64,000 nt of DNA from Lunularia cruciata. Its lineage: Eukaryota; Streptophyta; Marchantiopsida; Lunulariales; Lunulariaceae. The notes under the pieces were generated by a model. The model made no database searches. It was not told where the DNA came from and saw nothing but the letters and a program-made list of their open reading frames with translations. The stretch covers positions 26,412,001-26,476,000 of the forward strand of contig OX419757.1 of assembly GCA_948567375.1 (NCBI GenBank). The letters are read 5' to 3'. Position numbers and translations under genes: made by a program. The first letter of the stretch is position 1; every line of letters starts with the position of its first letter. This document shows, piece after piece, positions 10,629 to 20,494 of this stretch.

Positions 10629-11198
10629 GGAGTGCAGTGATGGTGACTTTGGGAGTCTTGCCAAAGGGATTAGAGGAAGTTAGAGTAGGGAAAGAAGATA
10701 TTTAGGATACCCATGATTTTAATTTCACTTTTGATTGAAGATACAATAGAATTAAAAGAGAAATAGTAGTAGTGAATGATCCCAAAGTGGAGGATCAGAC
10801 TGTAAGTGTCTTCATGTTAGTAACATGAGCAATTAGGGGAAAGTGGGTTACAAATTGAAGGTGTAGATAGTGTAGCCATGCTTTCAATTACAATTCTTGA
10901 TGAAGATATAGTAGAATTAGCAAAGGAATTGATAGTAGTTAGATCTAAAGTAAGAGAGGTAGGAGTGCAGGTGTCTTTGGATCAATTATTTGAAGCATTA
11001 GAGAAGAGTGGGTCAAGAGATAAAGATTTAAATAGATTACCCACTATTGTAATTGTAATTCATAATGAAGACATAATAGAAATAGTGAAGGATTTAGTAG
11101 TTGAAGATAGACCCGAAGAAGGAGAAGTAAAAGGAAGAACTTTGGGTTTGGAAGCCAAGGAAGAAGTAGACATTGGATCGGAGAAGAAACAATTCTGA
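10629..11198 (+). repeat. Tandem 165-bp modules in short LTR L1
   Basis: Equivalent codons fall at 10713 (ATG of CCCATGATT), 10878 (ATG of GCCATGCTT) and 11043 (ACT of CCCACTATT), spaced exactly 165 bp. Codon-by-codon alignment of 10797-10880 with 10962-11045 keeps GTG TCT, GAG/GAA, TTA, AGT GGG and the final proline-type codon. A weaker copy precedes them from 10629. The last modules are open at 10878-11198 (106 codons: LDEDIVELAKEL, then LFEALEKSGSRDKDLNRLP, then EVDIGSE). Older modules carry stops. Confidence 0.85.
10878..11198 (+). CDS. C-terminal U3 reading frame of short LTR L1 (106 codons)
   Basis: The frame starts at the conserved MLSITI shared by all three short LTRs and ends just after the family tail EVDIGSE. 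The visible pattern is an acidic helix (EDIVELAKELIVV), then VGVQVS, then FEALEKSGSRDK, then a second acidic helix (EDIIEIVKDLVV). This is the tail of the larger U3 protein of the long LTRs. Its closest class here is the E2 LTR (SEEIVEIVDEEAILDRPKEG at about 44583). Whether this short frame is translated is unknown. The stop lies 106 bp before a TATTTAAG box. Confidence 0.5.
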   Translation: MLSITILDEDIVELAKELIVVRSKVREVGVQVSLDQLFEALEKSGSRDKDLNRLPTIVIVIHNEDIIEIVKDLVVEDRPEEGEVKGRTLGLEAKEEVDIGSEKKQF

Positions 11199-11303
11199 GA
11201 TATGAAGAGGTTGATATGACGAGGTGCATTGTCATTTTGGATTTGCAGGTAGGATGAGTTGTTAGGAAATGATATAGTTGTTTGTAACTATCAATTGCTT
11301 TAC

Positions 11304-11311
11304 TATTTAAG
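11304..11311 (+). promoter_or_regulatory. Putative LTR TATA box (L1)
   Basis: TATTTAAG here is matched at the same relative position, 106-121 bp after the U3-frame stop, in the other family-E LTRs, which suggests the element promoter. It marks the U3/R side, leaving about 650 bp of R-U5 to the LTR end. Confidence 0.55.
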
Positions 11312-12672
11312 GGGAGCATTTGTAGTAAGATGTGGTTCAATGCTCATAATTTTGAGAATAGATAAAGCAAAGTGTTGTGAAGTAGAGCTTGTCACTTGAG
11401 CTTGATAGTGAGTATCAACATTGTGTCTATGTTTGTGAGTATGTGGAGAATTCTGAAGTGCAAGTCAGTGTACTTGTTGGATGTTGGATTCCACAACCTT
11501 GATCTTCATTCTGTGTGTTTGATCTTGAGTGAAGTGCAATTGGAGCAATGCCTTGACAGATTTGAGAGGAATTGTAATATTAGTAGTATTCTACATTTGT
11601 GAGTGCAGCGCAATGTTAATGTGAAGCAATTTTGATCAAGGAAGTTGTGCCTTTAGTAGAGGGGTGGAACACAATTTTGAGGCAAAGTCAATTTGCAACA
11701 AAGTGCTATTTTTAGGAGAATCTGAATCATCACAATCAAGATTGTTTGGAAAAAATTGATTGAGTTGTGATTATGTGTGACAAATTGTCGGGACAAGACA
11801 ACAAGTCAGTGCTTGTTACTCTCTTTTGGGTATAGTTGCTACTTGAGAGATTAAAGATGAAACCAAGAAGAACAACATTGTTACTATTTAACTTTGTATT
11901 TGACCAATTTTGAATCATATCTTTGTGTGAACAAATTTTACTTACCTGACAACCACAAAAGTGATATTTGCTAATGTTGAGAGGATCGGATGGTCTCAAG
12001 AGTGCACTGGGCACCTAGCTGCTTATGCTTAGGTTATCCTATTTTTCAAAGAGTTAGAAGTTTCCCTGTAGTGTATCCCAAGCTCTGCTCTTTCAAATGA
12101 TTGTAGTTTCCTCCTTGTAATAGAGCAGCTGCTTGTAGTTGCTCCTATCTGCATGCTCTTCTTAGGACTGTTTGGTAGGATTTCTTGGGTTAACGCTGAA
12201 CCTAATGTATCACTACATCCTATATATGTTTGTTAAGCTTGGGGTTGAGGTTTATGGCTCTGGGGGATCTGTTTGGCAGGTCACAAGGTATGGCTAGACT
12301 CAATCCAAGGCAAATAGATCAATGACTTGTTCTGGCTACACGTACCTAACTAGAAGCCCAAGAATGAAGTCCTTCTTCATGGCACTATTCATAATTCTCA
12401 AATAAAACATTCCTCCACGAGAATTGCACAACTTTCAACACACCCTCATCTCACTATTTACAAATCCACTTGGGAAATAATCAGTTCCAAGTAATGCCCT
12501 GAACTCATCTTAGTCCCCTATGACTGTCAAATAAGCAAAAGGAAGGAACAATAACAGCCAAATTCAAAATTGGTCTCCAACATGTTCTCTCTCACTTGCA
12601 TGTTAATTCAGACCAGTCCTACTGTGAAAAATTTCTCTATTCCTCTATAACATCAAGGTCTAAGGGTCCTGT

Positions 12673-14543
12673 TGTGTTACCCACATTTTTCATTTTGGAC
12701 GAGTTTAGAAGAAGAAATGCACTGTTGAAACCATATTGAAAGCAAATGGAGAAGAAATGAATGCAAACTTGTGATTTGATCAGACCCAAGGAAGTTGACT
12801 TCATGTAAGAGGAAGAAGGGCTTGGTTTAGATCAGACCCGAAAAAGCTTACTTCGTGTCAGAAGAGGGAAAAACTCCGATCAGACGTTAAGGACTGCAAA
12901 CCCGAAGGAGAAATAGAAGTTGCAGGTCAGGATTCTTGCGGAGGCACAACTCCAAATCAAGCGTGTTATATCTCATTGGAAGCGTCTTGTTCAGGGTTTT
13001 CCATTGCCACCAAAATTGCAAAGTTTAGAGGTTTGAAAAAGAAATTACAAGCATTTGAAGTTTCTGGAGTAGATGTACTTCGGGTCAAAGTGTCTTCGGG
13101 TCAATGTGACTTTGGATTTCGTACTTCGGACTTTGGGTCTAAAGACTTTGCCTCAAGATGAAGATGACTAAATCCAAGGTAACCAGACCTCGGAGTGCAG
13201 TGAAGGTGACTTTGGGAATCTTGCGGGAAGCATCAGAGGAAGTTAGAGTAGGGAAAGAAGATAGTTAAGATACCCATGACTTCAATTTCAGTTTAGATTG
13301 AAGATGGAATAGAAATTGAAGGAGAAGTAACAGTAATGAATAAACCCGAAGTGTAGGATCCAACAGTAAGTGTCTTTGGGTTAGTAACATGAGTGATTAG
13401 GGGAAAGTGGGTTACAAATTGAAGGTGTAGATAGTGTACCCATGCTTTCAATTACAATTCTTGATGAGGATATAGTAAAATTAGCAAAAGAATTGATAAT
13501 AGTTAGACCCGAGGTAAGAGAGATAGGAGTGCAGGTGTCTTCGGATTTGACATTTGACACTTTAAAGAAGAGTGGGTCGGGAGATAGAGATTTAGAAGGC
13601 TTAACTATGATAGGAATTTCATATCAGGAAGGAGAAATGTTAGAATTAGTGGAGGAATTAGGAGTTGTGAAACTTGAGGACAGAGTAGTAGGAAGTAAGA
13701 TTACTTCGGGTTTGGGTTTGAAAGCCGAAGACAAAGTAGACATCGGATCGGATTAGTAACCGATTTGAGATTTGAATAGATAGATATGAAAGGTTGCATT
13801 GTCATTTTGGATCTGTAAGTTAGAAGAGTTGTTGTAGAACAATATAGTTGTTAGAATTGTTGATTGCTTCACTATTTAAGAGTGGCATTCGCAGTTAGAT
13901 GTTGTTCAGTGCTCATAATTTCTGAGAATAGATAAAGCAAAGTGTTGTGAAGCAGTGCTCGTCGCTTGAGCTTGATTCCGAGTATCAGCTTTGTGTTTGT
14001 GAATGTGTGAAGAAATTCAAAGTGCAAGTTAGAGTGCTTGTTGGATGTTGGATTCCATAGCCTTGATCTTCATTTTGTGTGTTTGATCCTTAGTGAAGTG
14101 CAATCGAAGCAATGCCTTGACAGATCTGAGAGGAATTGTAGTGTTGGTAGTATTTTGCATTTGTGAGTGCAGTGAAAAGTTGATGTGAAGCAATTTCGAT
14201 CAAGGAAGTTGTGCCTTCAGTGGAAGGGTGGAACACAATTCTGAGGCAAAGTTGTTTTGCAGTGAAGTGCCATTTTTGGGAGAGCCTGAATCATCACAAT
14301 CAAGATTGTTTGGAAAGATTTGATGGAGTTGTGATTAAGAAGTGTGAATTCGTGACAAGACTGCGAGTCAATGCTTGTTACTCTCCTCCAGGTGTGGTTT
14401 CTACCTGAGAGATTAAAGAAGAACTCAAGAAGAACTGAAATTGTTACTTTGCTTTGTATTTGGACATTTTTGACTCGTATCTCTGCGGGAACAAACTTTA
14501 CTTACCCGATTACCGCAAAAGTGATATTTGCCGGGTTGTCACA
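12673..14543 (+). mobile_element. Short family-E solo LTR L2 inside T LTR
   Basis: It starts TGTGTTACCCACATTTTTC and ends TTGCCGGGTTGTCACA; 1871 bp. The target duplication is cctgt (12668-12672) and cctat (14544-14548). The partner T LTR preserves the empty site aagggtcctatcgcag at 24246-24261, which proves the insertion and shows that the left copy carries the mutation. It contains tandem modules at about 13190-13756. Confidence 0.95.
13442..13756 (+). CDS. C-terminal U3 reading frame of short LTR L2 (104 codons)
   Basis: This starts at MLSITILDEDIVKLAKEL, passes VGVQ-type and TLKKSGSGDRDLEGL segments, and ends KVDIGSD. Module starts are at 13276, 13442 and 13607 (166 and 165 bp apart). The last module (QEGEMLELVEELGVVKLEDR, then SKITSGLGLKAEDK) matches the class-A long LTRs of E1 and 48155-51930, unlike L1 and L3. 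Function is unknown. It could be only a relic of the larger U3 protein. Confidence 0.5.
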   Translation: MLSITILDEDIVKLAKELIIVRPEVREIGVQVSSDLTFDTLKKSGSGDRDLEGLTMIGISYQEGEMLELVEELGVVKLEDRVVGSKITSGLGLKAEDKVDIGSD

Positions 14544-15119
14544 CCTATCGCAGTCAATGTCAACAACTCCGGTTGGAGACAATGCATAAGCTTTTGTCAC
14601 AACAAAGTCCAAGCTCATGACGTACCCAGATTTATCTCTGCTCAGGCCAGACCAAACCAGCTTTGGGGATTTTCTCCTCCTCTTACCTCTCTGTCCAGGC
14701 AAATGCAACTCCATGTTGTCTTCTCTTCCTCCAATGCTGCCGGCCAGACTGCTTCAAATTTTATGTTTCTACCTCCTTGCCAAGCACTTCATTATCTCTT
14801 CAAAAGTTCCTCCAGTTAGAACTCTGTCTCCAGCCCTTATGTGATGGAAAACCCTTCTTGGTTTGCATACATAGCAACTACTCTCTTCTCTCTCTTCTTG
14901 TGAATTCTCTTCCTTCCTTGCACAGCAAGCGCTTCTCCTCTCAAAGAAAATCTGTAGGAAATGCTCAAGCCTGTCATTGTTTCTCCTGTCCCCTCACTCT
15001 CTCCTTCTCCTGTTCAGGTCAAACATTGCATCTTAAAATTCCTCTCTCTCACACGGACCTTCACTGTCCAGGGCAAACTCAAAATTTCTCCTTCTCCTTC
15101 ACTGTTCCCCTCTCTAGGC

Positions 15120-15750
15120 CAAAACTCTCAAAACCTGAACTCCTTCACCTTTGTTTCCTGTACCAAACCAAGCAAATTTCCAAATTTTTCTCTCTTCCAC
15201 AGGTCACTTCTCTCCAGTGAAAAATTCTTGAAACCCAAACTCCTTCCCCTTTGTTTCCTATCACAGACCAGGCCAGCAGCAAATTTTGAAAATCCTCTCT
15301 TCTCCAAAGCAAACTCCCAAAACCTGAACTTGTTCCACTTTGTTTCTTGTCACAGACCAGGCTAGCAGCAAATTTCAAAAATCCTCTCTCTTCTCCAAAG
15401 CAAACTTCCGAAACCTGAACTTCTTCCCCTTTGTTTCTAGTCACAAACCATACCAACAGCAAATTCTGAAAATCCTCTCTCTTCTCCGAAGCAATCTCCC
15501 GAAACCTGAACTTCTTCCCGTCTATTTCTAGTCATAGACCATGCCAATAGAAAAATTTGAAAATCCTCTCTCTTCCCCAAAGCAAACTCCCAAAACCTGA
15601 ACTTCTTCTCCTTGGTTTCTTGTCACAGACCAGGCTAGCAGCAAATTTCAAAAATCCTCTCTCTTCTCCAAAGCAAACTCCCAAAACGTGAATTCCTCCC
15701 CTCTATTTCCTGTCACAAGCCAGGCCAGCAGCAAATTTCAAAAATCTCCC
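15120..15750. repeat. Tandem repeat, about 90-bp unit, in T 3' LTR
   Basis: About seven degenerate units of ctccaaagcaaactccc, aaacctgaact-cttcccc, tttgtttc-tgtcacagacc, aggccagcagcaaatttc, aaaaatcctctct. The same array is present in the other T LTR (24830-25390), so it predates insertion of the element. Long open frames across it are an effect of the repeat and not evidence for protein. Confidence 0.9.
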
Positions 15751-16233
15751 CTCTCCCTCTATAGTTCAATACCCCCTCTCATTCCATTCCTTGAGGACCT
15801 CTTTCCTCCCCCCTTTTGATAATTCTCTTTTCCTCTTTGCTTCTTTTTCCTGCCAAGAAGATTTGAGATCCCTCTGTCTTGTATTTGTCTAAACAAAATT
15901 TCTCCTCTCCTTCTATTCACCACTCTCCTTCCCTTGAAACTTCTTGCCCCTTCCCAAAACCCCTTTGCAGCTTTCTGAAAACCCTTGAGACTCCAATAAC
16001 ATAATAATACTCCAACGGTTAAGTGACAAGCAAAAATACCCCGAGCTTACGTAACATTAAAGAAAATCCACCACTCACTTTCCTCCCTCCCTTAACACAA
16101 GAGAAAATCCTTGAGCTTACAGGAACACAAAAAAACTACCAGTTTCACCACAACATAAACCCTTGGGTTCACTAACATGAAAACTCACACCAAATGGCAC
16201 CAATACTACGTGTAGATTATGTTTCCAATGACA

Positions 16234-16252
16234 TCCACCCCCACCAATCCTG
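16234..16252 (-). other. Element T polypurine tract
   Basis: Read on the minus strand, the bases just before the 3' LTR are caggattggtgggggtgga, followed by the LTR start TGTCATTGG. A G-rich tract here is the expected plus-strand primer. Confidence 0.7.
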
Positions 16253-16317
16253 TTCAGCCACCGGTCTACATTGGCAAGTATGGAGTGATCAATATCAACT
16301 TTCTTCAATGGCATCTT

Positions 16318-16980
16318 CTAAATCCCCTCCAGAGCTGAAGTCACAATCTCTTTCCTCCTCAATTCCCAATCGCCTCTTGAATCAGGCCATCCGTATGTCT
16401 CACCTTGGCAAGCCTTCACCAAAGCATTCACTATTGGTAGAAGACCTCGTTCACTCTTACCGTTGGCCTCCAGATTGTAGGCAGTAGTTAGGTTCAGTTT
16501 GATGTTGAACTTAGCAAAGAAGTCAGCTGCTTCCCTTGCATCCAACTCTCCTTGATCTGCCCTCATCTGGTAGAAACATCTGTGCCTGGCAATGATGTCT
16601 TCTAAGAAAAACCAACACACCTGTTGGGTATGTGTAGACAACAAAGCTCTTCCTACCACATAATTAGACAGATCCTCCCTAGCCAATACTAGATATTTAG
16701 CTCCTCAGAATCCTAAAGGCATATGAACCAAGTCCAAAACCCACTGAAAATGAAGATTCAGCAAATAAGTAGGCTCCAAACCATCTATGTGCCTTACCTT
16801 GGAGTAGATCTGACAGATTTCACAGCTTTCCACATACCGCCATACCTCTATATAAATACTTGGCCACCAATACAAACCCCGAATGCACTTGTATGTACCC
16901 TGAACCCCACGATGTCCGGTAGCATCCGCATCATGCAACTCTCGTAGCACTCTTTGCTTCATTTCCTCATCTCCCAACAC
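16318..16980 (-). pseudogene. Element T integrase (C-terminus lost)
   Basis: The zinc-binding domain runs from 16980 to about 16790 (LHDADATGHRGVQGTYKCIRG, then CEICQ), giving the HHCC set. The core follows to 16318. The first Asp is in AREDLSNYV, the second in RADQGELDA, and the Glu in NLEANGKSERG, so the catalytic triad is visible. A stop near 16690-16704 separates the two parts. After about 16390 the usual target-joining and C-terminal region is missing, and within about 160 bp the 3' LTR begins. No chromodomain can be seen. Integrase would join the cDNA to chromosomal DNA; this copy cannot be functional. Confidence 0.85.
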
Positions 16981-17013
16981 TCTTAGTGGAACTCCAGAGC
17001 TGCCCTTGGGCCT

Positions 17014-17590
17014 TCACCAGAGATACCCGTCCTTCAACAAGAATTTTCCGGATCCCCTTCTAATCTTCTCAAACTCTTCCCTGGTCCATTCGGAGTTTTT
17101 CTCTAGAGAACTAAGATACTTTCCAACAACCAGAAGATCATCCTTGTATAGTTCTTCTCTAAAGGGTAAGTTCAAGTCCAACTCATGCACATTCACCATA
17201 CAATCATTTTCAACTCCTTCATAACATGCTCTAGACAACATATCAGCTATTGGATTGTCCTTCCCAGCTATGTACCTTAGCTCTGGATTAAACATCCGAA
17301 TGAATATTATCCAACGCAACATGGCAATGTCTGGAGTGTCACATTTGGCAACCATTCCAAGCAATGGCAAGCAATCTATCTCTAGGATGACATAGGTCTC
17401 TATTAGGCAGTTCCTATCCTGTCTTAGCGCTATCTTGGCACCCCACAATCCCTGTTTGATCTGAGAGTACCTCAGCTGCCATTCCGTGAAGATCCTTGCT
17501 CCAAACCTTGCTGCAAATCTGCTGCTGTTCTCGTCATCTTGTCCCACAGCCCAACTAGCAGCGTAGGGACTTGAGTCAACTATAACTATA
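17014..17590 (-). pseudogene. Element T RNase H
   Basis: The frame 17547-17014 (177 codons) reads GQDDENSSRFAARFGARIF, LRQDRNCLIETYVILEIDCL, CDTPDIAMLRWI and LRYIAGKDNPIADMLSRACY. This is the Ty3-type RNase H, with the acidic residues of the E-IDCLP and D-MLSRA segments visible, followed by the pol linker. It is open throughout and so better preserved than the RT before it. It would degrade the RNA template strand during reverse transcription. A frameshift and stop near 17590 separate it from RT. Confidence 0.85.
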
Positions 17591-17595
17591 ATCAG

Positions 17596-18433
17596 TCATC
17601 CACAGTGGTAGTCAAGCGGGTGGAGCAAAGGCGGGTTCTGTAGCGCTTTCTTTAGTTTTGCCAGAGCAACCAAATGTTCTGGTCTCCAAACAAACCTGAT
17701 CCTTTTCCTCAAAAGATGGTAGAGCGGCTCTGCAACATGACCAAAGTGCGGAATCCAGATACGGTAGAAAACACATGCCCCTAAGAACCTTCTTACCTCT
17801 TGAACCGAGGAACAGTCCTTGATCTTCCTGATTATGTCCACCTTCTCCGGATTTGGCTTCCTCCCATATGAGCCACAAAGGTGTCCCACCACAAGGATTT
17901 CTCCAAGTCCAAATGCCAACTTCTCTCCAAAGAGAGTCACCCCCGCTTATATCAACCTTTTTAGTATTGCTTCTACATCCTCCATGTGATCCATGACAAA
18001 CCTCCTAATACCTCCATCTAGCAAAGTTTCATCCTTCTTGCTCTTTGCGCAGCCCTTGATAGGTATATCATCCAAGAATGGATGGGTCTTCTCAGGGATA
18101 AAAGATTGCAGATTTGATTCATAGCGCTTTGCATATGCGCCACAGAGTTAGTAGCCCCCATCGGGAGAGTGCACATACGCATTAATCTTAATGGTGTTCG
18201 CATTGTGGTTATGTCTTAGCTCCCTTCAGCAAGCTGAAACTGATCATAACCTGAATATAAATCTCCTAAAGAGTAAATTGCCCTCCCTGCAAACTCCTCA
18301 ACAAATTCATCCACAGCCAGTCCTACACCAGAATTCTGGATTGTTACCTTATTTGGCGGTTGTGTAATTATATGAACCGCAACTTACCGTTTTTCTTCCA
18401 GACTGTGAACCATCAATTTCAGTATGGTGCTTC
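17596..18433 (-). pseudogene. Element T reverse transcriptase (fragmented)
   Basis: Pieces in order, across frames: IYSLGDLYSGYDQFQLAEGS near 18270, LMRMCTLPMGATNSVAHMQS near 18180-18120, the catalytic FLDDIPIKG box near 18080-18050, then GEILVVGHLCGSYGRKPNPE and EVRRFLGACVFYRIWIPHFG (17940-17720), and LVALAKLKKALQNPPLLHPL to 17600. Palm, fingers and thumb order is normal for Ty3/gypsy. At least three frameshifts and some stops are present, and the N-terminal fingers are short. YxDD is represented by FLDD. Confidence 0.85.
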
Positions 18434-19228
18434 TTATGGTTGTAAAATCTTTGCCTGAACTTTCTCCTTCAATAGTTGCGTCAGCTGGGGCAGAAGCGCC
18501 TTTGGCTCCGGTATTGGTCTCAGATCCCACGGTACATGCAGAACCATGAAAATTATCATTGGTGTGACTTCATGCGGGTTCACAAACCTGATCTCCTCAA
18601 TCTTGAAAGCAAATACTTTCCCACACTTACCAATCATTTCCTTAAATGCATGGTGCTCAACCTCTGTGAGCAAACCATCCCCTCCAACTGTAAGCTTGTC
18701 CAAGGTCTCTTTAGTAAACATATGACCAATATCCTTTTCTTGTCTCAGTCTTGGTTCCTCTCTAGTCCTATGCAAAAATTCAGAAGCATCCAATGGCAAT
18801 GAGACAACAATAGGACAAACCTTCTTGTCCACTATTTTGTACCTAGTGTTACATCCCACTTCATGAACCAACTCTGAAAGTGCTTCATGAAGCTCCCTTC
18901 CTATTTCAATCACGTGTTCTCCTCTCTCCATTGCCCCGATCACCTGCTGGACTGCCCTGCCTTCTCCCCACTCTTCCAACACTCCAATGATAGTCTTGCT
19001 ATCATTTATTTCCCTTGTTGTTATCAAAACTCTCTCTTTCCCTTTCATTCTTTTCTGCAAAATTCCCGAGGTGCTCCCTATGTGTGCAAAGCAAACAGTT
19101 CTACCACTCTGGATTCCCACATAGGTCCTATCAAAATAGTCTTCCTTGCTGATCTCTCGTTGTGGGATGTAGCATATGGTGCCTTGTCCTTCCACCTTTT
19201 CTGACAAGACGCCTAGTGGAAACCCCAC
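18434..19228 (-). pseudogene. Element T pol linker between protease and RT
   Basis: One long open frame of 264 codons follows the protease. It begins GFPLGVLSEKVEGQGTICYI and ends in the start of the RT region (NPHEVTPMIIFMVLHVPWDL, PIPEPKALLPQLTQLLKEK). It overlaps the protease frame by 16 bp in another frame, which suggests a small indel. Such linkers are usual upstream of RT in this kind of polyprotein. I recognise no separate enzyme in it. Confidence 0.65.
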
Positions 19229-19641
19229 CTTCTAGTAGGCTTCTCAGGATCTCTTAACTCTCTCTTGTTCCTATCGCTGCTCGACAACACTGTGGGAAAT
19301 TGCACTATTCTGGTCCCGTTCTGACTTCTTACCTTCACCATGTGAGTCCCATCATTCAGGACCTTGCTCTCCATTATAAATTGAGTAATGAAGGGTTGTA
19401 CTAAGATCACCGGGTAGGGCAAAGCATCATGCACAAACACGTTGATAGGCTCTACCACATTCCCTATCTTGATTTTGACATCCAAACAAGCTCCCCACAA
19501 CGCATTTCTGGTTCTATTCACTGAGTTTACCTTGCAGTCAATGTCATGGTCCACCTTCCAGCACCCTTCATTGTAGACCGCCTTTGACATGAGGTTGACC
19601 TTAGATCCTGAATCAATCAGTGCTCTCACTGGGTTTTTCAC
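19213..19641 (-). pseudogene. Element T aspartic protease
   Basis: Near the start (RALIDSGSKVNLMSKAVY) is the retropepsin-type catalytic motif D-S-G-S, about 10 residues in, followed by the beta-rich segment (GNVVEPINVFVHDALPYPVI). At 142 codons the frame fits a retrotransposon protease plus a short linker. It would cut the Gag-Pol precursor. It continues the gag C-terminal frame at 19645 with one interruption. Confidence 0.85.
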
Positions 19642-19644
19642 TCC

Positions 19645-20494
19645 CTACATCTCAATCTCACACTTGTTGCAACTCCTCGCCCAAAAAGAGTCTTGCACCT
19701 CTTCTGACAAGGGCACAAAAGACTTCTCATCCTCAAGAGCAACATCATAGACATGTGCTTCTTGGGTCTCATCCTCTGGCTTTTCCTGTTCAAGCTCTAG
19801 GCCAAAAGTCCCCACCTCTCCTTCAGCCTTGCCTCCGTCCTCGTACAACAAAGATGTGTGCGGTCCTTCCTTGTAGACCATTTCTTCTTGGCCTTGACAA
19901 GGATAAGATCCTGCACATCCTTCCTCAAGCTACCAAAGAATTCTTTGTTCGTGAAACCTCTCACCTTTTGTTTCCAGAACTTTTTGGTGATGTCTTGAGG
20001 ATCAAGTTCCATTTCTATGTCTCGGCTCAACAGCCAACCCGACCCCTTCCTAGGAGATCTCTCTCCCAGCTTTTGGTTTGCTGCCCTATCTGTGTCCATT
20101 TCTGACTCTTCTCCAATGCCCAAATTCTGATCCCTGCTCTTCTGTGGGTCATTGAACTGCACCTCTTTTCTTCTAACCTGCCTCCTCTCCGGTTCCACTT
20201 GCTGTTGCTTTTCCCTTGCCTGACCTTCACTCTCTATCCGTTGATAAGATTTTTGTTTCTCTTCCACCATAGCATCCCAAGTGGCACCAACTTCCGCAGT
20301 GATTGCAGTTATTACCACCAGCACATCCCACCTTGACTTCTTCCGGACCTGCTCTGCAAGTCTCTTCTTCTCAACTTCTCCTAGGTCTGCACATTGCTTC
20401 ACTTCACTCATTACACTATACACACTAGGCTCAAAAGCATCAATTGCTATACTTACTTCATGTTTGCCCATGTGTCTTTCCAGCAGAGCCTTCA
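19645..20494 (-). pseudogene. Element T gag C-terminal part
   Basis: The frame reads MKALLERHMGKHEVSIAIDA from 20498, with AEQVRKKSRWDVLVVITAIT and a long charged region (EKQQQVEPERRQVRRKEVQF, DTDRAANQKLGERSPRKGSG). It shifts frame near 19880 to VYKEGPHTSLLYEDGGKAEG. No CCHC knuckle is visible, so nucleic-acid binding may rest on the basic stretches. A short family-E solo LTR (20495-22348) separates it from the gag N-terminal half. The open frame appears to start upstream only because it reads into that LTR. Confidence 0.7.

Larger units (their letters stand above)
10125..11974 (+). mobile_element. Short family-E solo LTR L1 (main part)
   Basis: It starts TGTGGTGCCCATATTTTTC at 10125 and runs to 11974, where element T inserted. 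Its last 13 bases (ctgggttatcaca) are at 26598-26610. The joined LTR is 1863 bp with ends TG and CA. Flanking 5-mers gagta (10120-10124) and gatta (26611-26615) match at 4 of 5 positions, as expected for an aged target duplication. No internal region accompanies it, so it is a solo LTR made by LTR-LTR recombination. It lacks the N-terminal two thirds of the U3 frame and carries tandem 165-bp modules instead. Confidence 0.85.
11975..16233 (-). mobile_element. Element T 3' LTR (interrupted)
   Basis: It matches the 5' LTR at 23540-26597 at both ends (ggatcggatggtctcaagag at 11986 against ggatctgatggtctcaagag at 23549; caccaatactacgtgtag at 16197 against caccaatactacatgtag at 26561). Without the nested solo LTR it is about 2.4 kb, against 3.06 kb for its partner. 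The difference is mostly loss of the block corresponding to 25390-26100, at the end of the tandem repeats. Confidence 0.85.

Noticed and set aside
14454-15531. Several overlapping open frames of 60-185 codons on the plus strand
   Set aside because: They lie in the T LTR, partly over the 90-bp tandem array, where a CT-rich repeat keeps frames open by composition. No family motif is visible, and the equivalent frames in the sister LTR differ.
15120-15750. Possible CRISPR array
   Set aside because: The tandem units directly abut each other with no unique spacers, and the context is a plant LTR.
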